A DNA stretch of 14,649 nucleotides from G963674665 sp964609625 (GTDB lineage Bacteria > Desulfobacterota > Desulfovibrionia > Desulfovibrionales > Desulfovibrionaceae), in assembly GCA_964609625.1 (NCBI GenBank), contig CAZSRS010000065.1, positions 1 through 14,649 of the forward strand. The letters run 5' to 3'. Below the pieces are notes generated by a model. That model was not told the DNA's origin and did no database searches. It was given only the letters and a program-made list of their open reading frames with translations. Both the position numbers and the translations under genes were made by a program. The first letter of the stretch is position 1; every line of letters starts with the position of its first letter. This document shows, in pieces, positions 1 to 7,196 of this stretch.

Positions 1-80
1 AATACGACCTCAAGCCCTTGAAGGCCCTCATCATAGCGGCCATGCTTCAATGAGGCCGGGGCAGTGATGCCCCGGAATAC
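1..80 (-). CRISPR. Leader-proximal start of a type I-G CRISPR array, cut by the window edge
   Basis: One complete 37-base repeat lies at 44-80. It begins GCTTCAATGAGGCC and ends CCCCGGAATAC on the plus strand. It contains a perfect 8-bp stem (CCGGGGCA at 56-63, TGCCCCGG at 68-75) with a GTGA loop. The first five bases of the window, AATAC, equal the last five of this repeat, so a second repeat is cut at the left edge and 6-43 is a 38-base spacer. Read on the minus strand the repeat ends ATTGAAGC, the usual form of an 8-base crRNA 5' handle. The array therefore runs in the same direction as the cas genes, away from cas2, and the spacer seen is the leader-end (most recently added) one. Only one full repeat is visible; the call rests on the AATAC match, the stem, the handle and the adjacent I-G cas operon. 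Confidence 0.88.
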
Positions 81-285
81 GTCTCCTTTCCCAGCCCTTG
101 GGCCGCAACGTTCCCTGCGTCTGTTCGCGAGCACCTGATCATACACGGCCATTTCCCCTGTATTCTCTCACATCACAACCTCCTTTTCAACAAACAATCT
201 CTTTGCATGTCAAAGAGCTGCGCCATCGCGAGCGCTGCCTGGGTTTGGCGCGCCACTCCACCGCTCGCGTGTCCGGACGGCGGAT
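81..285 (-). promoter_or_regulatory. CRISPR leader between cas2 and the first repeat
   Basis: About 205 bases separate the cas2 stop codon from the first repeat and hold no credible gene. The central part (about 160-220) is richer in A and T than its surroundings and carries a promoter-like pair. The position, directly downstream of cas2 and next to the first repeat, is that expected of a leader, where pre-crRNA transcription starts and where Cas1-Cas2 inserts new spacers. The part next to the repeat (81-110) holds a short inverted pair, GCCC and GGGC with a TT loop, at 94-103. The function is inferred from position. Confidence 0.65.
162..190 (-). promoter_or_regulatory. Possible pre-crRNA promoter in the leader
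   Basis: On the minus strand a TTGAAA hexamer (185-190, five of six matches to the -35 consensus) is followed after 17 bases by GAGAAT (162-167, four of six matches to the -10 consensus). Transcription would start near 155 and reach the first repeat about 75 bases later. Strand and distance fit a pre-crRNA promoter, but short AT-rich sequence can give such matches by chance. Confidence 0.35.
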
Positions 286-573
286 TTAGATTATGCGCGC
301 CTCGCGTCGCAGCGGCTCGAAGGGTTTGCCCAGGCTGCGCACACGGGGCTTGACCATGTCCGCTGGCCCCAGATCCAGAAACAGGACGTGGTCCTCGTCG
401 TGTTTCAGCGCGTCCTCCAACAGGGCCTCCAGCCGCAGCAAGCGCATTTTGTCCAGCCGGCACTGGAACACCGAGAGTTGCAGCCACTCCCCGTACCCCT
501 GCATGATCTTGTACACCACGCGCCAACGCTTGGGGTTGGCGATGTCGTAACTGATGATGTAAAGTCGTTCCAT
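286..573 (-). CDS. cas2: Cas2, CRISPR adaptation protein
   Basis: A 95-residue protein of ordinary Cas2 length. It opens MERLYIISYDIANPKRW, the conserved first beta strand and Asp (D10) followed by the N-P-K-R/RW segment. The middle holds GEWLQLSVFQCRL, the second conserved strand with the usual Ser-Val-Phe-Gln run, and VLFLDLGP follows. Cas2 dimers bridge two Cas1 dimers in the integrase that inserts spacers at the leader end of the array. The ATG at 573 is chosen because AAGGTG at 580-585 lies six bases upstream. A GTG at 582, overlapping the cas4-cas1 stop as GTGA, is the alternative and would add three residues. The gene follows cas4-cas1 with a 5-base gap and is the last cas gene before the leader. 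Confidence 0.95.
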   Translation of the reverse strand: MERLYIISYDIANPKRWRVVYKIMQGYGEWLQLSVFQCRLDKMRLLRLEALLEDALKHDEDHVLFLDLGPADMVKPRVRSLGKPFEPLRREARII

Positions 574-578
574 GGTCG

Positions 579-2342
579 TCACCTTGTGGTAAAGCAGGGG
601 TATTCCGGAATTTCTCCGGCCAAGTACCGCACCAGCAGCCGGGATTGCACCTCGAACAGCCGCCTGTAGGAGAGTTTGTACCCGAAGATGGGGTGCGTGA
701 CTTCCTGGCGCAGACGGCGTTCGAAGGCCGCGATGAAGCTCTTGCGCCCCGCCTCCGCGAGTGTGCAGGATCCTGCCGCATGGATGAAGTGCTCGGGCCG
801 CACCTCTCTGTTGTTGATGGCCGTGAGCACCACGGAATCCGCCACCAGCGGCCGGAAGGGCTCCATCATGTCCAGGGACAGCGCCGGTCGGCCAAAGCGC
901 GGCTGGTGGTAGAATCCCTGATAGGGGTCCAGGCCCACGGCGGAGAGCGCCACGCTCCATTCCCGCACCAGCATGGCATAGGCAAAGGAAAGCAGCGCGT
1001 TGACCGGATCCTTTGGGGGGCGGCGGTTGCGCCCGGTGATGTCGAAACCGCGTCCCTCGTCGCCTTCCAGCATCCGGGCGAAGTTGCGGAAGTAGCGCCC
1101 CGCCGCGCTGCCCTCGATGCCCAGGAGTGATTCCAGGGCCTGGGCCTGTCGTGCGTTGTGCATGTCCTGCTTCAACTCCGCGAGGAGTTCCGGGGGGGCG
1201 CCTTGGGATGTCTCCTCGGCTCCACGCCAATTTCTGCGCACCATGGTGCGGCAGTTGGCGATCTTGGCCGCGACCAGCTCACGGGCCAGGGCCAGGCAGC
1301 GTTGCGCGTCAAAGGCGGCGCGGAACTGCTCCGCCCGCACGGCCACGTTTTTGTGCCCCGTGCCCATGGTGTGCCCCATGAACCACCCCCCGTAGCTGCA
1401 GAATGTCACCGGGAGGTCACGGGCAAAGCATTCTCGGAGCAGCGGGACCGTGATGTGGGCGTTGCCGAAGAGAACGAGCTGGCTGATATCGGCAAAGGGG
1501 ACGGCGGCCATGGTCTTGTGGTCTTCCTCCACCAGTAGGCGCAGGCCATCCTTGCGCAGCCAGGCCTTGTGGGACTGGACATAGAGGGGCAGGGCCTTTT
1601 CCAGGCCGGCGACGATCGGCCGAGGTGGCTTGTCCTGACGGTTGAGAAAGCCCACCTCGTCGGGCAGGCAGATGCCGGCCAGGGAGCAGTGCGGGCATTT
1701 CGGGCTGTCCTCCAAGGGTGGGGGCGCCCGATCCTCCAGGGCCATGCGCCGCAATGCCGCGATGGCGTCCAGTGTGAGCCGCACGAGTTCCGCGTCGAAC
1801 TCCACGAAGACGCGCTCGCGCGAGGCGATGAAGTAGATGACGCCGTGGTCGCACTGGAATCCGTGCTCCTGGAGCAGCAGCCCCTGGGCGCAGAGCTGGA
1901 CGCGTTCCGGGTCGTAAAGACCTCTGGAGGAGTGGGGGCGTTTGCCGCGTTTGTAGTCCACGGGCGCGACGTGGGTGCCGCGGCCTTCCACGAGGTCGAG
2001 GCGCGCGGCGATGCCCAGGGTTTCCGAGGTCAGGGACACGGAGCGAGCATGGATGGTCTGGTCCTCCGTGTCCGGGGTGTCCGAGGGGTCTGGGGGAGCG
2101 GAGGAGTGTTTTGGTCCGGGGTCTGGTCCGGGTTCCTGGTCCTGGCGGTCGGGCGAGGGTGCGGAGATCGGCGGCGCGGCCAGGGGGCGTCCGGCCTTGT
2201 CCACGTGCCGGTGCTTGAGCGCGCCCTCGAGTGTCCAGGGGTTGTGCTCGAACTCCGCCTGAACCCACATGAGGTGGGCGAGGCGTGGGCAATAGACATA
2301 CTCGTTGAGCATGCGGACGGGTATGGATGGGGGCGTGTGCAT
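579..2342 (-). CDS. cas4-cas1: Cas4-Cas1 fusion, CRISPR adaptation nuclease-integrase
   Basis: A 587-residue fusion typical of type I-G. The N-terminal Cas4 part (about 1-235) has the YCPRL cysteine (C18), then D116 in ARLDLVEG and D129/K131 in PVDYKRGK as the RecB-type nuclease residues. It closes with the cysteines C216, C219 and C225, which with C18 would hold an iron-sulfur cluster. The Cas1 part (about 238-587) has E410 in GIEGSAAGRYF, H479 in GFYHQPRFGRP and D491/E494 in SLDMMEPFRP, the metal-binding catalytic set. In Geobacter the equivalent fusion selects PAM-flanked spacers. Residues about 58-95 form a Pro/Asp/Ser-rich low-complexity insert between the first His region and D116. The ATG at 2342 has AGGT eight bases upstream. 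A TTG at 2348 overlaps the csb2 stop as TTGA and would add two residues. Spacing to csb2 is two bases. Confidence 0.96.
   Translation of the reverse strand: MHTPPSIPVRMLNEYVYCPRLAHLMWVQAEFEHNPWTLEGALKHRHVDKAGRPLAAPPISAPSPDRQDQEPGPDPGPKHSSAPPDPSDTPDTEDQTIHARSVSLTSETLGIAARLDLVEGRGTHVAPVDYKRGKRPHSSRGLYDPERVQLCAQGLLLQEHGFQCDHGVIYFIASRERVFVEFDAELVRLTLDAIAALRRMALEDRAPPPLEDSPKCPHCSLAGICLPDEVGFLNRQDKPPRPIVAGLEKALPLYVQSHKAWLRKDGLRLLVEEDHKTMAAVPFADISQLVLFGNAHITVPLLRECFARDLPVTFCSYGGWFMGHTMGTGHKNVAVRAEQFRAAFDAQRCLALARELVAAKIANCRTMVRRNWRGAEETSQGAPPELLAELKQDMHNARQAQALESLLGIEGSAAGRYFRNFARMLEGDEGRGFDITGRNRRPPKDPVNALLSFAYAMLVREWSVALSAVGLDPYQGFYHQPRFGRPALSLDMMEPFRPLVADSVVLTAINNREVRPEHFIHAAGSCTLAEAGRKSFIAAFERRLRQEVTHPIFGYKLSYRRLFEVQSRLLVRYLAGEIPEYPCFTTR
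580..585 (-). promoter_or_regulatory. Ribosome binding site deciding the cas2 start
   Basis: AAGGTG on the minus strand lies six bases before the ATG at 573. It lies inside the end of cas4-cas1, so cas2 translation is probably coupled to that gene. It supports the ATG over the overlapping GTG at 582. Confidence 0.6.
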
Positions 2343-2344
2343 GG

Positions 2345-3832
2345 TCAAGGACCTGGGGTTGTGCAGGGAGTGAAGAGGCCCAACCCGAAATGACTCAGGG
2401 TGCCCAAGCTGAAAGGTCCTTCCACTGGTTCGGCGAAATGAAGCTTCCAGCCGCTTCCGAAGAGTGGGACCCCGCCCTTGCGGCTACGCAGAAACTGGTG
2501 CCATTTCAGGGAGCGCGAAGTGGAGTACTCTTGGGGCTCGATCACATCCGGTATGGGCAGACCATGATTGGCGCATTCCCGAAGGACTTCTTCACGCAAC
2601 CAGTCACGGTATTCTCCACGCCCCTTGCGATAATGACGAGCGGTTACAAAGGGAGTCACACTCCACCATAGTCTGGAGCATACGGGGCGCCGGGGAAAGA
2701 GACCCGTCAACACCAGGGCGACATCGGGCTTTCCCTTGGCTTGCCAGAGGTTGTGGAGTCGATCCAGGGCCTGGAGTTCCACTCCCTTGAAACCTTGTGC
2801 GGCATAAACCAGGAGATGGTCGATTCGGCCGTCGTGGTCTTCATCCAGAGGCATGTAATAGGCGTGGCTGTGATCGAGAATGGGGCTCCCGTCCGGGTAC
2901 TTGCCGCTGAATACCCGAGGTACAAGAGTCGGGTCGCCATCGTTGCATCTGCGCGCGATGCCCATGAGCCGGGTACGTACCTGCTCAGCCACCTTCACCG
3001 TGTCGGTGCTCAGGGGGAGGACGTTCGAGACCAAGGCATACTTGGCGCAGACGGGGCTGAAGTGCTCTAGCCTGGAGGCCAGACGAGGGACGGGATTCTT
3101 AACCAGAGTCGCGCCCCTGTCATAGGCCTGCCACGACAGGAGGGGATGCGTGCTCCAGCCGTCCCGGAGAAGGTCGTCCGTGGAGAGGCACACAGCTTCG
3201 AGCCATGAACATGCCCGACCAGTGGTTTCCAGCCTATTCGTCTCTCCCGGTACTTTCTGCTCCGGCCGAACCGCCAGACAGTCGTATTCTTCAGGAGGCA
3301 GGATACAGGCCACATCGATACGTGATTCCATGAATTCCGCGCCAGCCGACACGGGCAGGCAGTTCCACTCCGGTTCGTCTGCGTCCTCGGGTAAAATCCA
3401 GGCCTCGACGCGGGATTCCGCCCTGCCGAAATAGGGCAGCTCCTGCAGCAGCTCCCGCAGGTTGCTCCTGACTTCCGGGGAAGGCCTGGCTTCAAAGCCC
3501 ATGGAAAGGACAGCATCTCGCGGCAAGGCGGCAAAGGCATCGAAGATCAAGGCCTTGTCAGAAGGCTTGGGTGTGTTTTTGCTCATATACACCCTGGTAT
3601 GTGCGGCTGTGGCCTGGGGCAGGGCAAAGCGCACCGGTGAGCATAAAGGTTGGAGCAGGGCGGAGAGTCTTTCGGCGGGCCATTGGGGACGGCGGCGGAG
3701 ACAGATATCCACCAGGGCTCTGGCCAGTCTGAAGGGGGAGGGGGGCCATTCCGGTTCGCCTTCGTTGACATTGCGCCCCCATTGGGTGGCGTGGAACCGC
3801 CCCGTAAGAAAGCGCATCTGGATGATGAGCAT
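2345..3832 (-). CDS. csb2: Csb2, type I-G Cas5-Cas6 fusion (GSU0054 family)
   Basis: A 495-residue protein. The N-terminus (MLIIQMRFLTGRFHAT, then WPPSPFRLARALV at 29-41) matches the Cas5-like start of the Csb2 family. The family signature HSHAYYMPLDEDHDGRID, continuing HLLVYA, is at 321-344. A glycine-rich FGLGLF loop near the end (482-487) is typical of RAMP-fold proteins. In the studied I-G complex from Thioalkalivibrio, Csb2 cuts pre-crRNA and stays bound to the 3' end of the mature crRNA; that role is carried over here by homology. H321 and H323 are conserved-looking histidines but cannot be named as catalytic from sequence alone. The ATG at 3832 follows a strong AGGAGGT eight bases or fewer upstream. 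The gene begins 15 bases after csb1 ends and its TGA nearly abuts the cas4-cas1 start. Confidence 0.93.
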   Translation of the reverse strand: MLIIQMRFLTGRFHATQWGRNVNEGEPEWPPSPFRLARALVDICLRRRPQWPAERLSALLQPLCSPVRFALPQATAAHTRVYMSKNTPKPSDKALIFDAFAALPRDAVLSMGFEARPSPEVRSNLRELLQELPYFGRAESRVEAWILPEDADEPEWNCLPVSAGAEFMESRIDVACILPPEEYDCLAVRPEQKVPGETNRLETTGRACSWLEAVCLSTDDLLRDGWSTHPLLSWQAYDRGATLVKNPVPRLASRLEHFSPVCAKYALVSNVLPLSTDTVKVAEQVRTRLMGIARRCNDGDPTLVPRVFSGKYPDGSPILDHSHAYYMPLDEDHDGRIDHLLVYAAQGFKGVELQALDRLHNLWQAKGKPDVALVLTGLFPRRPVCSRLWWSVTPFVTARHYRKGRGEYRDWLREEVLRECANHGLPIPDVIEPQEYSTSRSLKWHQFLRSRKGGVPLFGSGWKLHFAEPVEGPFSLGTLSHFGLGLFTPCTTPGP

Positions 3833-3847
3833 GCCGACCTCCTGTTG

Positions 3848-4822
3848 TTACTCGTCGTCCTTGCTTTTCTTGATTTTTACGGGGGTGACGAACTGGGTTA
3901 TCGGGGGGCTGGCGAGCAGGTTCTTGCAGTCTTTGATCTTCTGTTGGAGAAACTCCAGGAGGGCTTGTTTGCCGGGTAATTCGAATTCCTGGGGTTGGAG
4001 CACCTTGAGGTCTTCCGCGAGCTTGAAGTCACAGGCGGTGCGCAGCCTGAGGCCACCGTCGAAGAAGGCGCGGATCTTGAAACAGGCCAAGGCCAGGAGC
4101 AGATCCACGGCGTCCGTTTCCAGGCCATAACTGCGTAGCAGACCCACGTCCACGTTGCAGGAAGCCGTGATTTCCTCGGCGGTGAATTCGACGCGCTGAT
4201 AGGGGACGTTGCTGTAGACGTTCGTGGTAATCTCAGCTGCCCTGAGTTTTCCCGTGGGGTCGATGGGGTTGTTCTTCACTCCTCCGGAGACCACTTCCCG
4301 CACGTTTTTTGCCTCGATGCACGCAGATAGGGCGCGTTGCAGCCTGACGCGGCCGTCTTCCACATTGGCCAAGAAAACGCCATGCAGGATGGAGTTGACA
4401 TCATAGTAGAACAGGGCGGCAGCAATTTTTTTCCAATTCAGGGGATGATATTGTCGGTATTCCGCCAGAGTCTTGAAGCTGTCCTTGAATTGCGTGTTCG
4501 AGATGATGAAGGGTGAGTTGATTCTGTGGGCTTCGATGAGGGAGTTGGTCCAGGTGTCGGCATCGCCCTGGAGTTGGGCGCGGACATAGGAGAGCCCTGC
4601 GAGTTCCGGAATGAGTTCGTTGTCAGGGCCGAGGATAGTGGCCTCGAAGCGGTTGGCCATGGACTGCGCTGATTCCACGAGGAGCATGCGCGTGCCGTCG
4701 GGCAGGGTGTAGGTGGCGGCACCGATGTCGGCAAAGCCCGTGGGCTGGAAACGATCGCCCTGCACGGGGGTGAGCCGGGCTTCCAACAACAGACGATTGG
4801 CATTTTTCAAGGAATCGAACAT
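3848..4822 (-). CDS. csb1: Csb1, type I-G Cas7 backbone subunit (GSU0053 family)
   Basis: A 324-residue protein with a run of family hallmarks: LVESAQSMANRFE (48-60), DVNSILHGVFLA (141-152), VSGGVKNNPIDPTG (178-191), NVPYQRVEFTAEEI (205-218) and GLRLRTACD (257-265). Csb1 is the Cas7-type subunit that polymerises along the spacer part of the crRNA; seven copies were seen in the studied I-G effector. The tail (KIKKSKDDE) is short and charged. The ATG at 4822 has AGGAGAG about five bases upstream. The gene starts 28 bases after csx17 ends and is followed by csb2 after 15 bases, so the two backbone genes are co-transcribed. Confidence 0.95.
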   Translation of the reverse strand: MFDSLKNANRLLLEARLTPVQGDRFQPTGFADIGAATYTLPDGTRMLLVESAQSMANRFEATILGPDNELIPELAGLSYVRAQLQGDADTWTNSLIEAHRINSPFIISNTQFKDSFKTLAEYRQYHPLNWKKIAAALFYYDVNSILHGVFLANVEDGRVRLQRALSACIEAKNVREVVSGGVKNNPIDPTGKLRAAEITTNVYSNVPYQRVEFTAEEITASCNVDVGLLRSYGLETDAVDLLLALACFKIRAFFDGGLRLRTACDFKLAEDLKVLQPQEFELPGKQALLEFLQQKIKDCKNLLASPPITQFVTPVKIKKSKDDE

Positions 4823-4850
4823 TTCTCTCTCCTGTCATGATTGTCGAGGG

Positions 4851-7196
4851 TTATCGCAAGACAAGTTTCTCCAAGGGCTCCACACTCCGCAGGGGGAACA
4901 ACAAGGCTGCCAGAAGGCGTTTCGGATCCAGCTCCTCCTCCAGCCGCACGTCAAATGGTGCGAGATCGGCGATGCGCAACCGCCGCCGGGCGACCTCGCA
5001 TGCTTCCTCTACACGACCGGCCTGCAGCAGTTGTGCTATGCGCGGTTCACGGCGAAAGGACTTCTCGCGGATGGTCTTTGGGTGGTGCAACAGCTTGAGC
5101 AGACACCAGGTGCGGGAAAGGGGTACGGCTTGCAAGGGTTGTCTCCAGGCCATCCGCGCCTCTGCCAGTCCGTTTTTGGGTTCTGCTTCGGTGGTCCTCC
5201 AGTCGATGAGGGTGAACCCCCAGAGCAGTTCTTCCAGGAGCACGTCGTCTGTATCCGTGGCCAGAAACGACATCACATCCTGGGGCGTGAGGAGCAGCTT
5301 GCCCTTGAGGGGTATCTTGGGTGTTCCCAGTCGTTCGGCGTCCATGAGCCTGCGGACCAGGGCGTTGCCGAGGCGTTCGGGGAGCGAGGAGCCTTTCCAG
5401 GATGTTTGCACGCCATCCTTACCCCATTGCCAGGGCTTGATCGGGTCCACGGGTGTCATGTTTGCCCGCAGGGAGCCCACTTTTTCCGTCACGCCGATGG
5501 AGGCGAGCGCTGCTGCCAGTCTTACCTCCGGCACACCCACGTCACAAAGCCGCAACCAGTCAGGTGATAGGCCGGACAGCGGCCTCTGGGGGCGCTTCTT
5601 TTCATCTCGCAGGGCTATCTGCCGCTCCATGCGCCCCAATGCGCGTACGAGGGTCAGGAAGGTGTGTGGCGTGGCCAGTCTGGCGCAGTCGAAGCGGGCT
5701 TCCTCGATGGCGCGGCGCTCCTGGACATATGCGACAGGAGGGTCGGCTTCGAGATTTCGGAAGCAGATGTCCAGCGAGCGGAGCAGCGGCTCCAGTTCCT
5801 GGAGCTTGGGTACCCTAGGATCGTTGCGGACCTGGAAGCGTCCGGCCGGGAGGGCGACGTAACTCTTGCCCCGGCGCATGAGGTACGCATACCGTACGAA
5901 GCCGGAAACCCCCCTGTCGACCCCAAGAGTGGCCACTGCCTTGGCAAAGTCCTGGCCTGATCGAGCCGGCTTTCTGCCTACGCTGGAACGACCTTCGCTG
6001 AACAGATAGCGTAGTTCCACATACGTGGCGGGGTTGCGCCAAATGGGAAGCCACGTTTCACTTCTTCCATTTTCAGTGGGAGTATCAGAGGAATAACCGA
6101 CCGGAGAAAAGCGGACCGTGAAGGGGAGAGAGAATACTCCCTGGGAAGCTTGTTGATTGCGTTTTGCTGCGGCGCCGGCAAGGAAAAGGGCGCCCTCCAA
6201 AGTGAGGATGTAGTCCCAGGGATTGATTTTGAAGCCATCTGCCTCGATTCCCGCATTTTGGTTATAGCCTCCTGCTCTGCCTGGATCGAATTGGCCGATG
6301 CGGGCCTGCTCCATGCCTAGTGCGGGAGTCATCATGAGCGCGGATTCCAACAAAGTATTGATTTCCTCATGTTGCAATGTGAGAAAAAGCCTTGACAGCG
6401 TCTGCATGTAACTATTGCTGAATTCCAGGTGTCCTTCATTGCCGCCTGTTCCCAGCAGGGGATTGAAAACAGCAGAGTTGTCGACACTGATGGCGTAGGC
6501 TGCATCCAGCCAAGGCAGACAATCGTCAGGAAGGCGGGTTCTGCACAATGAAAGGAGCGCTTCCTTGGTTCCAGCCCTGCTGAGAGCGCTGCATTTGGTG
6601 CGTCCCTTACGGAGAGCATTGCGCCAAGCCACAGCCGCTGTTTTGTATTGGGATTCTTTCGATTTGGAGATTGCCGTGATGTCTTGGAAAGTGAGATTTT
6701 GTGGCTGCGCGCCTTGGAGAGCTTCAGGGGGGGGAGTACTTGCGACAATAGCGTCTATGAGGGCACGCAATGCATCCTGGTCCTTGCCCGGGCGCGATGT
6801 CTCCAGGGCATTGCGCAACGTTCTCAGAATCTTTCCGACGGTGTCATAGGATGGGATTTCATCCCAGGACTGGATCTCTTCAAGTATCTTTTTGTAGAGG
6901 GCAAAGCGTGGGTCGGTTGTACCAAGAATTGCGTTCAGTCCTTGCTTGTTGTCGTTGTCGCAAAACCCGCTATTACCGTTCCATGGAGACACAATGGGCG
7001 TGGGTACGTATTCCTCGCAAAAGAAGGACATAAGCTCGGACTTGTCGCAGACGGTCCGCAGGTAGAAGATATCGTCTTGCCACCAGCCCTTGGCCTCGGG
7101 ATCCTTTTGCTCCGCAAGCAGGCGGAGCACAGCCAGAGCCTTGAGATAGCTGGAAAGAGGGGCGGGGTGGCAACCGTGAAGTGCATGCTCATGCAT
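4851..7196 (-). CDS. csx17: Csx17, type I-G large subunit (Cas8g)
   Basis: A 781-residue protein. The start, LHGCHPAPLSSYLKALAVLR followed by a Glu-Gln and KGWWQDD, is the family's N-terminal signature. Other segments also look like Csx17, such as GGYNQNAGIEADGFKINPWD (311-330) and WLPIWRNPATYVELRYLFSEG (385-405). In the studied I-G effector Cas8g spans the inside of the curved complex and recruits Cas3. As the large subunit it is expected to read the PAM. The ATG at 7196 has AGGAGG seven bases upstream and overlaps the end of cas3 by eight bases, so cas3 and csx17 translation are probably coupled. Whether a small Cas11-like subunit is made from an internal start could not be settled from sequence. 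No frameshift or missing block is seen. Confidence 0.94.
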   Translation of the reverse strand: MHEHALHGCHPAPLSSYLKALAVLRLLAEQKDPEAKGWWQDDIFYLRTVCDKSELMSFFCEEYVPTPIVSPWNGNSGFCDNDNKQGLNAILGTTDPRFALYKKILEEIQSWDEIPSYDTVGKILRTLRNALETSRPGKDQDALRALIDAIVASTPPPEALQGAQPQNLTFQDITAISKSKESQYKTAAVAWRNALRKGRTKCSALSRAGTKEALLSLCRTRLPDDCLPWLDAAYAISVDNSAVFNPLLGTGGNEGHLEFSNSYMQTLSRLFLTLQHEEINTLLESALMMTPALGMEQARIGQFDPGRAGGYNQNAGIEADGFKINPWDYILTLEGALFLAGAAAKRNQQASQGVFSLPFTVRFSPVGYSSDTPTENGRSETWLPIWRNPATYVELRYLFSEGRSSVGRKPARSGQDFAKAVATLGVDRGVSGFVRYAYLMRRGKSYVALPAGRFQVRNDPRVPKLQELEPLLRSLDICFRNLEADPPVAYVQERRAIEEARFDCARLATPHTFLTLVRALGRMERQIALRDEKKRPQRPLSGLSPDWLRLCDVGVPEVRLAAALASIGVTEKVGSLRANMTPVDPIKPWQWGKDGVQTSWKGSSLPERLGNALVRRLMDAERLGTPKIPLKGKLLLTPQDVMSFLATDTDDVLLEELLWGFTLIDWRTTEAEPKNGLAEARMAWRQPLQAVPLSRTWCLLKLLHHPKTIREKSFRREPRIAQLLQAGRVEEACEVARRRLRIADLAPFDVRLEEELDPKRLLAALLFPLRSVEPLEKLVLR

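Noticed and set aside
5600..5680. Possible internal start in csx17 (Met of LGRMERQIAL) for a separate small Cas11-like subunit.
   Set aside because: Only GGGG lies upstream, not a clear ribosome binding site, and I know of no firm sequence signature for such a start in type I-G.
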